A stretch of 64,000 bases of DNA from E44-bin88 sp034419075. GTDB taxonomy: Bacteria > Chloroflexota > Dehalococcoidia > Dehalococcoidales > BS750m-G39. This document shows, one piece after another, positions 25,512 to 32,824 of this stretch; position 1 is the stretch's first letter; the number at the start of each line of letters is the position of its first letter. The notes under the pieces were generated by a model. It was not told where the DNA came from. It made no database searches and saw only the letters and a program-made list of their open reading frames with translations. The DNA lies in the NCBI GenBank assembly GCA_034419075.1, contig DAOULR010000007.1:62001-126000 (forward strand). The letters run 5' to 3'. Position numbers and translations under genes: made by a program.

Positions 25512-26117
25512 ATGAACAGCCAACCATCCAATGTTATTCCCATGGTAATTGAAAGCGGCGCCAGGGGGGAACGCGCCTTTGATATATACTCGCTTCTGCT
25601 CAGGGAGCGTATCGTTATGCTGGGCATGCCCATCAACGACCAGGTAGCCAACGTCATTATCGCCCAGCTGCTCTATCTGGAACGGGAAGACCCCGATAAG
25701 GACATCAGCCTCTATATCCACTGCCCAGGGGGCATCATCTCTTCGGGGCTGGCCATCTACGACACCATGCAGCTGATAAAGCCCGATGTCTCCACCATCT
25801 GCGTGGGGCTGGCGGCCAGCATGGGCACGTTGCTGCTTTGCGCCGGGGCCAAGGGCAAGCGCTACGCCCTGCCCAACTCCACGATACACATGCACCAGGC
25901 GGTGGGGGGAGCGCAGGGGCAGGCTTCCGATATCGTCATCGCGGCGCGGGAGATTGCGCGGCAGCAGGACCTGATAAAAGATATCATCGTCAAGCACACG
26001 GGACAGCCGCTGGACAAGGTGACCCATGATACCGACCGCGACTTTTACCTGAATCCACAGCAGGCCGTCGAGTACGGCATCGTTGACGAAATCCTGACCA
26101 AGCCCAAGGAGAAATAG
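25512..26117 (+). CDS. clpP: ATP-dependent Clp protease proteolytic subunit
   Basis: Barrel-forming serine protease subunit. The 201 aa protein has the Ser of AASMGTLLL (near 97-105), the His of THMH-type motif (STIHMHQAVGG, near 121) and the Asp of DTDRDFYL (near 171). The hydrophobic pocket and the YGIVDEIL ending are as in the family. GGGAGGAT precedes the ATG. No clpX directly follows; the next gene is convergent with a 3-base gap. The tig gene lies 2 kb upstream. Confidence 0.96.
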   Translation: MNSQPSNVIPMVIESGARGERAFDIYSLLLRERIVMLGMPINDQVANVIIAQLLYLEREDPDKDISLYIHCPGGIISSGLAIYDTMQLIKPDVSTICVGLAASMGTLLLCAGAKGKRYALPNSTIHMHQAVGGAQGQASDIVIAAREIARQQDLIKDIIVKHTGQPLDKVTHDTDRDFYLNPQQAVEYGIVDEILTKPKEK

Positions 26118-26120
26118 GCT

Positions 26121-27071
26121 TTATAGCTTGCCGTAGCGTAGAGCCAGTTCTTCCTCAGTGGGTAGGCCGTGCCTGGCTCCCGTGCGGCTAATACAGAGCT
26201 TAGCCACGAAATCACCCAGACGCCCGCATTCCGCCAGTCCTTTGCCCTTGACCATCCCGTAGAGAAAGCCGGCGGAGAAGGCGTCGCCAGCACCAGTGGT
26301 ATCCACCTCGGCGGCCGTGTCGTGGCTGGGCGGCTCGATGATATACTCGTTATCGGCGTCCCTGACATAGCTGATGGCATCGGTCTTGCCTATCTTTCTG
26401 CCCTTGCCCAGCGTCACCACCACGATACGGCAGCCCGCTTGCAGGCACTGTTGGGCGCCACTCTCCACGCCCTTACCGGTCATCTGCTGGAGCTCTCTAT
26501 GATTGAGGGAGAGTAGGTGGGTGCGGCTCAAAAAGGGCGTGAGGGTGTCTATCCCTTTGAGGGAGTAGATGGCGCCCGGCGAGAAGCTGAGCTTGACCGA
26601 ATCGTCGAGCCTGACAATCAGCCCCAGAGAGAGCTGGAACTGGCTGTCGTCGGCGAATGAGGTGAGGTGGACGATTTCCGCCTGGTTTAGGTAGCCGAAG
26701 TCCAAGTCGTTCAGGTCTAACTGGCTGTTGGCACCGGACTGAACGTAGATGGAACGCCGTCCGCCGCGGTCGCTGAGGCACAATGCCGAGCCAGTTCTGA
26801 CCTTGGGTTTTACCACTACTCGGCTGGTATCAACTCCCACCCCCCGAAAATCATCGAGCAGCACTTTGCCCGCTTCGTCATCGCCAACAGCGCCGCAGAA
26901 ACCGGTGCTTACGCCCAGTTTGGCCAGACCGTAAATGGTGTTGGCGGCAGAGCCACCGGGGAAGGATTTGGCCCAGTCCACTGCTATTTCGCCGTCTTCA
27001 AGGATGCGCTCGACCTTATAGATACGGTCGGTGTTGAGCGCCCCCACGCCGATTATTTGGATTTTGCTCAT
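26121..27071 (-). CDS. PfkB-family carbohydrate/nucleoside kinase
   Basis: A 316 aa ribokinase-fold kinase. It shows the N-terminal GGSAANTIYGLAKLG motif (PfkB signature 1), and DTTGAGDAFSAGFLYG near 255 with the catalytic Asp. Substrate cannot be read; ribokinase, adenosine kinase and sugar kinases all share these motifs. The frame is open to a GTG at 27101, but that lies inside hairpin repeat copy B; ATG 27071 (MSKIQIIGVGALNTDR) fits the family opening. End of the long minus-strand run from dprA. Confidence 0.9.
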   Translation of the reverse strand: MSKIQIIGVGALNTDRIYKVERILEDGEIAVDWAKSFPGGSAANTIYGLAKLGVSTGFCGAVGDDEAGKVLLDDFRGVGVDTSRVVVKPKVRTGSALCLSDRGGRRSIYVQSGANSQLDLNDLDFGYLNQAEIVHLTSFADDSQFQLSLGLIVRLDDSVKLSFSPGAIYSLKGIDTLTPFLSRTHLLSLNHRELQQMTGKGVESGAQQCLQAGCRIVVVTLGKGRKIGKTDAISYVRDADNEYIIEPPSHDTAAEVDTTGAGDAFSAGFLYGMVKGKGLAECGRLGDFVAKLCISRTGARHGLPTEEELALRYGKL

Positions 27072-27082
27072 TTCTTTACCAA

Positions 27083-27149
27083 CGTGCGTCTTTCTTCCCA
27101 CCCGATACCCACCCTATAAGGGTGGTACCCCTTATATATTCCTCTTTAG
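27083..27149 (+). repeat. Dispersed hairpin repeat, copy B
   Basis: Matches copy A (20086-20153) almost base for base, including CCACCCTATAAGGGTGGTACCCCTTATA. It sits in the gap between the HAD gene stop (27177) and the kinase start (27071), so on the minus strand it is transcribed between two operon genes just upstream of a start codon. Confidence 0.7.
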
Positions 27150-27176
27150 AAGGTTGCCTCCACCCCCATTAAAAGC

Positions 27177-28169
27177 TCAACCCAGTTTCCCCGCTTCCTC
27201 CCTGACCAGCTTCCTTATTCGCTTGTGAATCTCAATAACGTCCTTTATGTCTTTTCGGCCCGAAAGCCAGTGGAAGTTGTTGGTGTCGCCTTTAGTGCCG
27301 TATTTCTCCTTGTATTTTACCACCCTCTCCACCCAAGGGCGGCCTTCCTTCTGCCAAGCCTCCATGATCTCCTTGAGGTCAAAGATGGAGGTGGAGGCCA
27401 GGCCCATGGTGGCGTGGGGCAGGGCGTACTGGTTGGCGTTGAAGGCGATAGCCAACCCGCCCGCTTCCTCCACCGCCTGGAGCATTCTAAAATCGGTTAT
27501 GCTGTCGCCGATGACCACCCACTTGTCCAGGGGCTGGTCGTTTTTTTCGGCGAACCTGTTGAGGGCGTCCACTTTACGCCGACCTCCAATGGGCTTGACC
27601 TCTTTTATGGCGGTGCCGAGGTCGGTTTTTGGCAGTTTCTCCCAGAAGAACTTGTCCAGATTCTGCTCGATGCGCTCGTCATCGGCAGGGGGGTGCATGG
27701 CTAGTATGTCTTCCTCCGCCTGCTCAAGGAGCTGTTTTTCCTCTTTGGTCAGGTTCGAGCGGAACTTGTCGAGGGGAAATGGAGTGCAGGCGACGCGGTG
27801 GGCATAGATATCGAGCTTATGGGTAATGCGCATGGCGTACTGCTCGTAGGTGGTGCTGATGCAGAAGACCTTCCAGCTACTGGACTCGAGCCAGGAGACG
27901 AGCTTGGCGGCGCCCCCGGTCAGGCTGGCTTCGGCGGCCAGGGTGGCGATGTTGTCCTCAGTGATATTGTGCAGGATTAAAAAGGGCACGATGAGGGCCA
28001 AAGTATCACCGGGCTCGTAGTCGGGCCTTTCTTCCAGGGTGAGCAGGTCGTCGTAGCGGCTGATGACCTCGAAGATTTTATCACCATTGGGGAAGAGTTT
28101 CATCAGGTCGTAGGCATTATCTTGGGGGGATAGGGGGCCCTCCAGGTCAAAGCAGATGAATTTCGCCAT
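27177..28169 (-). CDS. HAD-like protein of the EhaR-related group
   Basis: A 330 aa HAD-fold protein. Motif I is FDLEGPLSPQDNA, where the second Asp is Glu; this FDLEGPLSP opening is shared with archaeal proteins annotated as energy-converting hydrogenase A subunit R, whose function is not settled. Motif II is the Ser/Thr of ISTTYEQY, a Lys of GGRRKVDAL probably serves motif III, and VVIGDSITDFRML is motif IV. The pattern suggests a phosphatase. It sits between a formyltransferase-like and a kinase gene in a minus-strand run, 7 bases after the former. Confidence 0.8.
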   Translation of the reverse strand: MAKFICFDLEGPLSPQDNAYDLMKLFPNGDKIFEVISRYDDLLTLEERPDYEPGDTLALIVPFLILHNITEDNIATLAAEASLTGGAAKLVSWLESSSWKVFCISTTYEQYAMRITHKLDIYAHRVACTPFPLDKFRSNLTKEEKQLLEQAEEDILAMHPPADDERIEQNLDKFFWEKLPKTDLGTAIKEVKPIGGRRKVDALNRFAEKNDQPLDKWVVIGDSITDFRMLQAVEEAGGLAIAFNANQYALPHATMGLASTSIFDLKEIMEAWQKEGRPWVERVVKYKEKYGTKGDTNNFHWLSGRKDIKDVIEIHKRIRKLVREEAGKLG

Positions 28170-28176
28170 CGGTTTG

Positions 28177-28977
28177 CTACCTCAACAGTTTATCTATCTC
28201 TTCGGTCAGATTATACCCTTTTATCGGCCTGCCGTCAGCATTCACGACTTTGTTTTTGTCTATTTTAACCTTACCCTGGCTGAAGGCCTTGATGGTGGCT
28301 ATTATCAGGGGGAACTCGCGGGCCAGGCCATGGCGGCGGATGGCTTTAAATAGTTTGTTGTTTTCACCCTGCGTTTGCTTGATTTCGGCGACGGATTGCC
28401 CCTCGATTTCCTGCCAGTGTCTATCGAAAAACTTGCCCCTTATTGAAAAGGTGCAGAATGTCACGGGAGGGCCTTCGTCCAGCTCAGGCGTCACCAGATG
28501 CATCATCACGCCCGTCTTATCAGCCTGGCTTTCAATGAGCTGCCAGATTACCTCCTGCCAGGTGCCCTTGGGGCCGCCGGGGGCGGCGGGGTGGAGGTTA
28601 ATCATGTTGTATTTCTGGCACATCTCAGGGCCGACGATGAGCATATAACCAGCCAGCACGCTGAGGTCAGCGTCGAAGCCCTTTAATCGTTTCATCACCT
28701 CGCGGTCGTAGGCGAGGCGCCATTCTGGTGATAGTCTGGGCTGGGTCGTTTCAAAGTCTTTAGAGGAAAAGCTAACGAGGGGCAGGCCGTAGCTTTCGAC
28801 CAGTTTAAGGAACAGGTCGCTCTCTTTAGCTTCGCCGCGCTGGCGATTGCAGAAGACAAAGGCTATCTCGGCCTTGATTTCGCCCAAGGCGATACTGCGC
28901 TGCGCCACGGTGAGCAGGTCGCGGGCGGCTTTATCCCGCCCGGTGGAAAACCAGCCCAGTCGGTAGTTGTTTTTCAA
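28177..28977 (-). CDS. Formyltransferase-fold protein (PurN-like)
   Basis: About 266 aa with the GAR-formyltransferase fold. The catalytic trio known from PurN is present as Asn and His in MINLHPAAPGG and Asp in ELDEGPPVTF. The N-terminus YRLGWFSTGRDKAARDLL resembles the glycinamide formyltransferase opening but the substrate loop differs, so a sugar- or other amine-formylating role is possible. The frame runs to a GTG at 29004 inside repeat copy C. TTG 28977 has GGGGGTGGGG just upstream and gives a better N-terminus, so I chose it. Confidence 0.78.
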   Translation of the reverse strand: MKNNYRLGWFSTGRDKAARDLLTVAQRSIALGEIKAEIAFVFCNRQRGEAKESDLFLKLVESYGLPLVSFSSKDFETTQPRLSPEWRLAYDREVMKRLKGFDADLSVLAGYMLIVGPEMCQKYNMINLHPAAPGGPKGTWQEVIWQLIESQADKTGVMMHLVTPELDEGPPVTFCTFSIRGKFFDRHWQEIEGQSVAEIKQTQGENNKLFKAIRRHGLAREFPLIIATIKAFSQGKVKIDKNKVVNADGRPIKGYNLTEEIDKLLR

Positions 28978-28989
28978 GCCCCACCCCCA

Positions 28990-29050
28990 AGTTATTTTTC
29001 CCACCCAATACCCACCCTACAGAGGTGTAACCTCTATACATTTCTCTCCC
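28990..29050 (+). repeat. Dispersed hairpin repeat, copy C (divergent)
   Basis: Shares TTTCCCACCCAATACCCACCCTA with copies A and B, then has AGAGGTgtaACCTCT where A and B have AAGGG/CCCTT. Both arms changed together, so the hairpin is kept although the sequence differs. It lies between the PHP gene stop (29060) and the formyltransferase start. Confidence 0.6.
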
Positions 29051-29059
29051 CGCCCTACC

Positions 29060-29716
29060 TTATTTACCGGAGAGTTTACTCTTGATTCTGTTCCAGAGGC
29101 TGGCGAAGTGGATAAGTGGGCTGGAATAGTGCCCCAAGATTTTGCCTTTTTCGAGGGCTTCTAGGAAGTCGTCACGGCCCTTGAAGTCGGGCATTTCCAC
29201 GTAAGCGATGCCGATTTCCCCAGGGGTATGGGCGTCGGAGCCGGCGCTGCGGACGAGGCCGTGCTTGGCGGCGAAGATCTCGGCTTTTATTGAGTCCCTT
29301 TTCAGGATACCGCGGGCATTCAAGACCTCGCAGATATCAACCCTATCGGCGATGGCCTCTACGGCTTGGCTGCCCAGCGCCGAGTGGCGGAAGGAATCAA
29401 ATGGGTGGGGGATGCAAACCAGCCCATTCTGAGCCCTGATGCGGTCTATCGTTTCCTCCGCCGAGAGCCCGCTGGGTATGGTCTCCTCTAAAAATAGCCC
29501 CATAATTTCGCCGTAGGGGGTCAGGACCTCCTCGGCGACGATTACCTTAAAGGGCGGCGCCATTTCCCGCAGTTTTAAGGCGCCCTCGGCGGTGCCGTGG
29601 TCGCAGAGGGCGATGCAGTTCACCCCGACCTCCTGGCAGCGCTCGATTATCTTTTCCAGGGGCATATTGCAGTCCATGGAGTATTCGCTGTGTATGTGCA
29701 GGTCGGCTTTGAGCAA
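29060..29716 (-). CDS. PHP-domain metal-dependent phosphoesterase
   Basis: A 218 aa PHP domain protein. Metal ligands are seen in DLHIHSEYS (5-13), LCDHGT (near 37), the Glu of VIVAEEVLT, IPHPFD (near 98) and GSDAHT (near 158). The family includes nucleotide 3',5'-phosphoesterases (TrpH/RNase AM) and histidinol phosphatases; substrate unknown. The start is TTG 29716, one base after the efp stop, with AAAGGG inside the end of efp, so translation is coupled to efp. Confidence 0.88.
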   Translation of the reverse strand: MLKADLHIHSEYSMDCNMPLEKIIERCQEVGVNCIALCDHGTAEGALKLREMAPPFKVIVAEEVLTPYGEIMGLFLEETIPSGLSAEETIDRIRAQNGLVCIPHPFDSFRHSALGSQAVEAIADRVDICEVLNARGILKRDSIKAEIFAAKHGLVRSAGSDAHTPGEIGIAYVEMPDFKGRDDFLEALEKGKILGHYSSPLIHFASLWNRIKSKLSGK

Positions 29717-29717
29717 T

Positions 29718-30278
29718 TTAGCCAGCCCTTTCCAGGTATTGGCCGGTACGGGTGTCGACCTTAATCACATCGCCGTTGTTAATAAATAGGGGCACCTGGA
29801 TGGTGATGCCCGTCTCCAGTTTGGCTGGCTTGTTGCCCGCGGTGGCGGTATCACCCTTGAAGCCAGGGCCCGTCTCTGTCACCTCGAGCTCGACGGTGAT
29901 GGGCAGTTCCACGCCGATGAGCTTGCCCTGGTAGCTGGTTACCTCTACTGAGGTATTCTCCTTCAGGTAGTCGAGGGCGTCGCCGAGCTGCTCGGAGGAT
30001 ATTGGTATCTGCTCGAAGGTCTTTTCGTCCATGAAGTAGTAGGCGTCACCGTCGTTATAGAGGTATTGCATGGCACGGGAGTCCAGCCGCGCCCGCTTGA
30101 ACTTTTCGCTGGCCGGGAAGGTGCGCTCTATGGTATGACCGCCACGGATATCACGCATCTTCATTTTGACCAGGGCGCCGCCGCGCCCTATCTTTATGTG
30201 CTGGTAGGACATAACCTGGTAGAGCTTGTCTTCTAGCTCGATGGTAAGCCCCTTTTTCAGTTCACCACTGTCAATCAT
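29718..30278 (-). CDS. efp: Translation elongation factor P
   Basis: Helps ribosomes through polyproline stretches. The 186 aa three-domain protein is full length and ends with NNGDVIKVDTRTGQYLERAG. The tip of domain I reads HIKIGRGGALVK, so the modified position is Arg32 and not the Lys of E. coli EF-P. In Pseudomonas-type bacteria an Arg here is rhamnosylated by EarP; no earP is in the window and its presence in this organism is unknown. GGAG precedes the ATG. Between the peptidase and the PHP gene in the minus-strand run; a pepQ-efp pair is common in bacteria. Confidence 0.96.
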   Translation of the reverse strand: MIDSGELKKGLTIELEDKLYQVMSYQHIKIGRGGALVKMKMRDIRGGHTIERTFPASEKFKRARLDSRAMQYLYNDGDAYYFMDEKTFEQIPISSEQLGDALDYLKENTSVEVTSYQGKLIGVELPITVELEVTETGPGFKGDTATAGNKPAKLETGITIQVPLFINNGDVIKVDTRTGQYLERAG

Positions 30279-30297
30279 AGCTTTAACTCCGCTGTTT

Positions 30298-31374
30298 CTA
30301 GCTCTCAGCCTGAGAGATTTGCCTTAGTTTTCCCTCCTCCATGACCACCATGTCCTCGATTCTGACCCCGCCCCAGCCCTCAATATAAATGCCGGGCTCG
30401 ACGGTAAAGACCATATTGTCGACCAGCCTGTCCGTCGAGTTCGGCCCCAGTCGGGGCAGCTCATGGGGGGCTAGGCCCACACCGTGTCCCAGCCCGTGGC
30501 CGAAGTTCGGGCCGTAGCCACTCTCCTCGATGACCGTCCGGGCTATCTGGTCGGCTTCGGCGCCGCTCATGCCTTCCTTGATTATAGCTATGGCTGCGTT
30601 ATGAGCACCGAGTACGGTATCGTATACCTTTTTAAAGCTATTGTCGGCAGCGCCCAGGCAGAAGGTGCGGCTCAGGTCGCTGCCGTAGCCCTCCACCCTG
30701 GCGCCGATATCAACCACTATCGGCTCGGCTTCCTCAATAGTCCTCTCCGTGGGCAGGGCGTGGGGCAGGGCAGCATTAGGCCCCGACCCGACGATAATCT
30801 CAAAGGGAAGCGGCTGGCTGCCTTGCTCCCGCATGAATTTTTCTATCTCCCAGGCGGCTTCCAGTTCCGTCATGCCGACACGGAACTTTTTACGAATATG
30901 GTTCATAGCGGCGTCGGCAATACTGGCGGCTTGGGTTATAAGCTCGATTTCCTCGGGCTCTTTGAACGCCCGCAACGATTCCACCACGCCGTCGACGGGG
31001 ATGAGCTTAAGCTCTGATTTGTCTTTATTCAGTATATCACATAAACGCTGGTGCTGGGCGAGGGCAACATGCTCGGCCTCAAAGCCCAGCCGCTTTATAC
31101 CCAATTCGCCTATCAATTTAGGGAACCACTGGCCCATATCGCCGCTTATAGTGAAAAGCTTGTAGTCGGGCGCCTGACTCTTGGCCTGGACGGTATAGCG
31201 GGAGTCGGTGGCTAACACGCTGTCCTTGGCGGTAATAAACAGAAAGCCCGCCGAGCCGTTGAAACCGGAGAGGTAGCGGCGGTTTTCGGGCTGGGAGATA
31301 AGAATTCCTTCAACGTCTTTCTCGCCTAGTTCATCAACCAGACGTTTTATTCTATTCTTTATCTTCAGTTTCAT
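30298..31374 (-). CDS. Xaa-Pro peptidase (M24B)
   Basis: A 358 aa dinuclear metallopeptidase cleaving Xaa-Pro bonds. Creatinase-like N-terminal domain (about 1-135), then the metal ligands: Asp in VVDIGARVEGYGSDLSRTF, His in GHGLGHGVGL, and Glu residues in VEPGIYIEGWGGVRIEDMV. The frame is open to 31509, but ATG 31374 has AAAGG upstream and gives a normal N-terminus; the extra part is a shadow of xerC, whose last 23 bases overlap this start. Followed by efp, as often seen. Confidence 0.93.
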   Translation of the reverse strand: MKLKIKNRIKRLVDELGEKDVEGILISQPENRRYLSGFNGSAGFLFITAKDSVLATDSRYTVQAKSQAPDYKLFTISGDMGQWFPKLIGELGIKRLGFEAEHVALAQHQRLCDILNKDKSELKLIPVDGVVESLRAFKEPEEIELITQAASIADAAMNHIRKKFRVGMTELEAAWEIEKFMREQGSQPLPFEIIVGSGPNAALPHALPTERTIEEAEPIVVDIGARVEGYGSDLSRTFCLGAADNSFKKVYDTVLGAHNAAIAIIKEGMSGAEADQIARTVIEESGYGPNFGHGLGHGVGLAPHELPRLGPNSTDRLVDNMVFTVEPGIYIEGWGGVRIEDMVVMEEGKLRQISQAES

Positions 31375-32272
31375 CACCTTTCTCTTTGGCCAGGGGGTGC
31401 GCTGCCAGATAGACTTTTCTGGCCTGCTTCTTGGTGACGTGAGTGTAAATCTGGGTTGATGATAGGCGGGCGTGGCCCAAAAGCTCCTGGACGACCCTGA
31501 GGTCGGCACCGCCGTCGAGGAGGTGGGTAGCGAAGGTGTGACGCAGCATGTGGGGGTGCACTCGTTTTTTTAATCCGGCCTGGCTGGTGTATTTTTCCAG
31601 CAGCTTCTGCACAGCCCTTTCCGGGAAGCGCTGGCCGTAACGGTTTAAGAAAATGGCGTTGCTTTTCTTTTCTCCAATGAGTTCAGGTCTGCCTTTCTCA
31701 AGGTAGTTACGTAGCGCCTCGGCGGCGGGTAAACCCATCAGGACAATCCTTTCCTTGGAACCCTTGCCCCAGACGCGGATTTCGTTGGTTTCGAGATTAA
31801 TTTGCCCCAGCTCCAGGCTGACCAGCTCGCTTACCCTTAAGCCCGAGGCATAAAGTAATTCCAACAGGGCGCGGTCGCGGAGCCCCTGGGGGGTGGAGAG
31901 GTCGGGGGCTTCCAGCAGGCGTGTGACCTCATCCAGGGTTAAAAACGAGGGCAGGCGCTTGTCTAGCTTAGGTGAGGAGACGGTCTTGATAGGGTTGGCT
32001 TCGATTATCTTTTCCCGCACCAGGTAGCGGTAGAAGGAACGGATGGCTGATAGCTTGCGGGCGATGCTGGCTTTGACGATGCCTCTTCCTACCAGGTGAG
32101 CCAGGTAGTCGCGCAGGACGTGGCGGTCTACCTTGTCTAGTGCATCGACCTTCTTGTCTTTGAGGAAGGAGAAGAAGTCGAGCAGGTCGGCTTTGTAATT
32201 GCGTACTGTATAGGCGGAGGCGTTTCGCTCAGCCTGGAGGTGGTTGATGTATCGGTTAAAGATTTCCTTCAT
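31352..32272 (-). CDS. xerC: Site-specific tyrosine recombinase (XerC/XerD type)
   Basis: A 306 aa recombinase that probably resolves chromosome dimers at dif. An N-terminal SAM-like core-binding domain (about 1-90) is followed by the catalytic domain with Arg in LYASGLRVSEL, HPHMLRHTFATHLL (HxxR), LLGHARLSST and Tyr in TQIYTHV. The length fits XerC/XerD; which of the two cannot be decided. It lies in the dprA-topA-xer run, a usual bacterial setting, but here a foreign-looking gene pair separates it from topA and no Shine-Dalgarno is seen before its ATG. Overlaps the Xaa-Pro peptidase start. Confidence 0.92.
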   Translation of the reverse strand: MKEIFNRYINHLQAERNASAYTVRNYKADLLDFFSFLKDKKVDALDKVDRHVLRDYLAHLVGRGIVKASIARKLSAIRSFYRYLVREKIIEANPIKTVSSPKLDKRLPSFLTLDEVTRLLEAPDLSTPQGLRDRALLELLYASGLRVSELVSLELGQINLETNEIRVWGKGSKERIVLMGLPAAEALRNYLEKGRPELIGEKKSNAIFLNRYGQRFPERAVQKLLEKYTSQAGLKKRVHPHMLRHTFATHLLDGGADLRVVQELLGHARLSSTQIYTHVTKKQARKVYLAAHPLAKEKGDETEDKE

Positions 32273-32276
32273 AGCA

Positions 32277-32819
32277 TTAACTGTAAACGTGTTTCTCTGT
32301 AAAGTATTTGAATGAATTATTCTTATACTTTGCTATTTCCTCTTGGAAATATTTGAGGATTTCTTGCAGAAAGTCTATCCTAGATCCTCCGAACTTCTTT
32401 GGAATTAAGGCATTAAATTGCTCTTTGGTAATATCGTCTGTAGTATGGTGAGCAGGGATTCTGCATTTCTTACAAGATGCGTCATCTAAGCCTGCTAAGT
32501 ACCAACCCTCTATTTCCTTAATTATCACCATTATTTTATTGTCATCTATATTACGCAGTTTGTTACGTTTTTTTTGTTTTCTGAAAGTTATGCATGGTGC
32601 ATCATTAATATCTGTTACAAGTATATAATCAGCCACGAGATTAGCGGATGACATTGAGTTAATACAATCAATGAATTTTCTAGTGATTTTGGGTGGGTTT
32701 TGAGCTTGTGGAACTATGTCTACCCAATCGTACTTACTTTCAAATAACGGTTTTACTACACCATTGAAAAAATTGCCGTCGTCTGGACCTTCAATCAGAA
32801 TATACAATCTTTTATACAT
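32277..32819 (-). CDS. Toprim-like protein (DUF4276/OLD-nuclease type), partner of the AAA ATPase
   Basis: A 180 aa protein. The opening YILIEGPDDGNFF with Glu10, an acidic patch VTDINDAP (near 70-76) and KEIEGWYLAG (near 100) follow the Toprim pattern of Glu plus spaced Asp/Glu, as in DUF4276/DUF4435 and OLD-family nucleases. It begins 5 bases after the ATPase stop. Base composition is very different from its flanks: 32281-32340 has 17 G/C in 60, against 32 in 60 at 31921-31980. The pair looks like a horizontally acquired ATPase-nuclease defence module; activity is inferred, not shown. Confidence 0.72.
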   Translation of the reverse strand: MYKRLYILIEGPDDGNFFNGVVKPLFESKYDWVDIVPQAQNPPKITRKFIDCINSMSSANLVADYILVTDINDAPCITFRKQKKRNKLRNIDDNKIMVIIKEIEGWYLAGLDDASCKKCRIPAHHTTDDITKEQFNALIPKKFGGSRIDFLQEILKYFQEEIAKYKNNSFKYFTEKHVYS

Positions 32820-32824
32820 TTAGA

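Noticed and set aside
27072..27101. Upstream GTG start for the PfkB kinase
   Set aside because: It lies inside hairpin repeat copy B; ATG 27071 matches the family N-terminus. The same applies to GTG 29004 for the formyltransferase inside copy C.
31352..32272. xerC as part of an integrative element with the ATPase-Toprim pair
   Set aside because: xerC has the composition and operon position of the host genes (dprA-topA-xer); only the two upstream genes look foreign.
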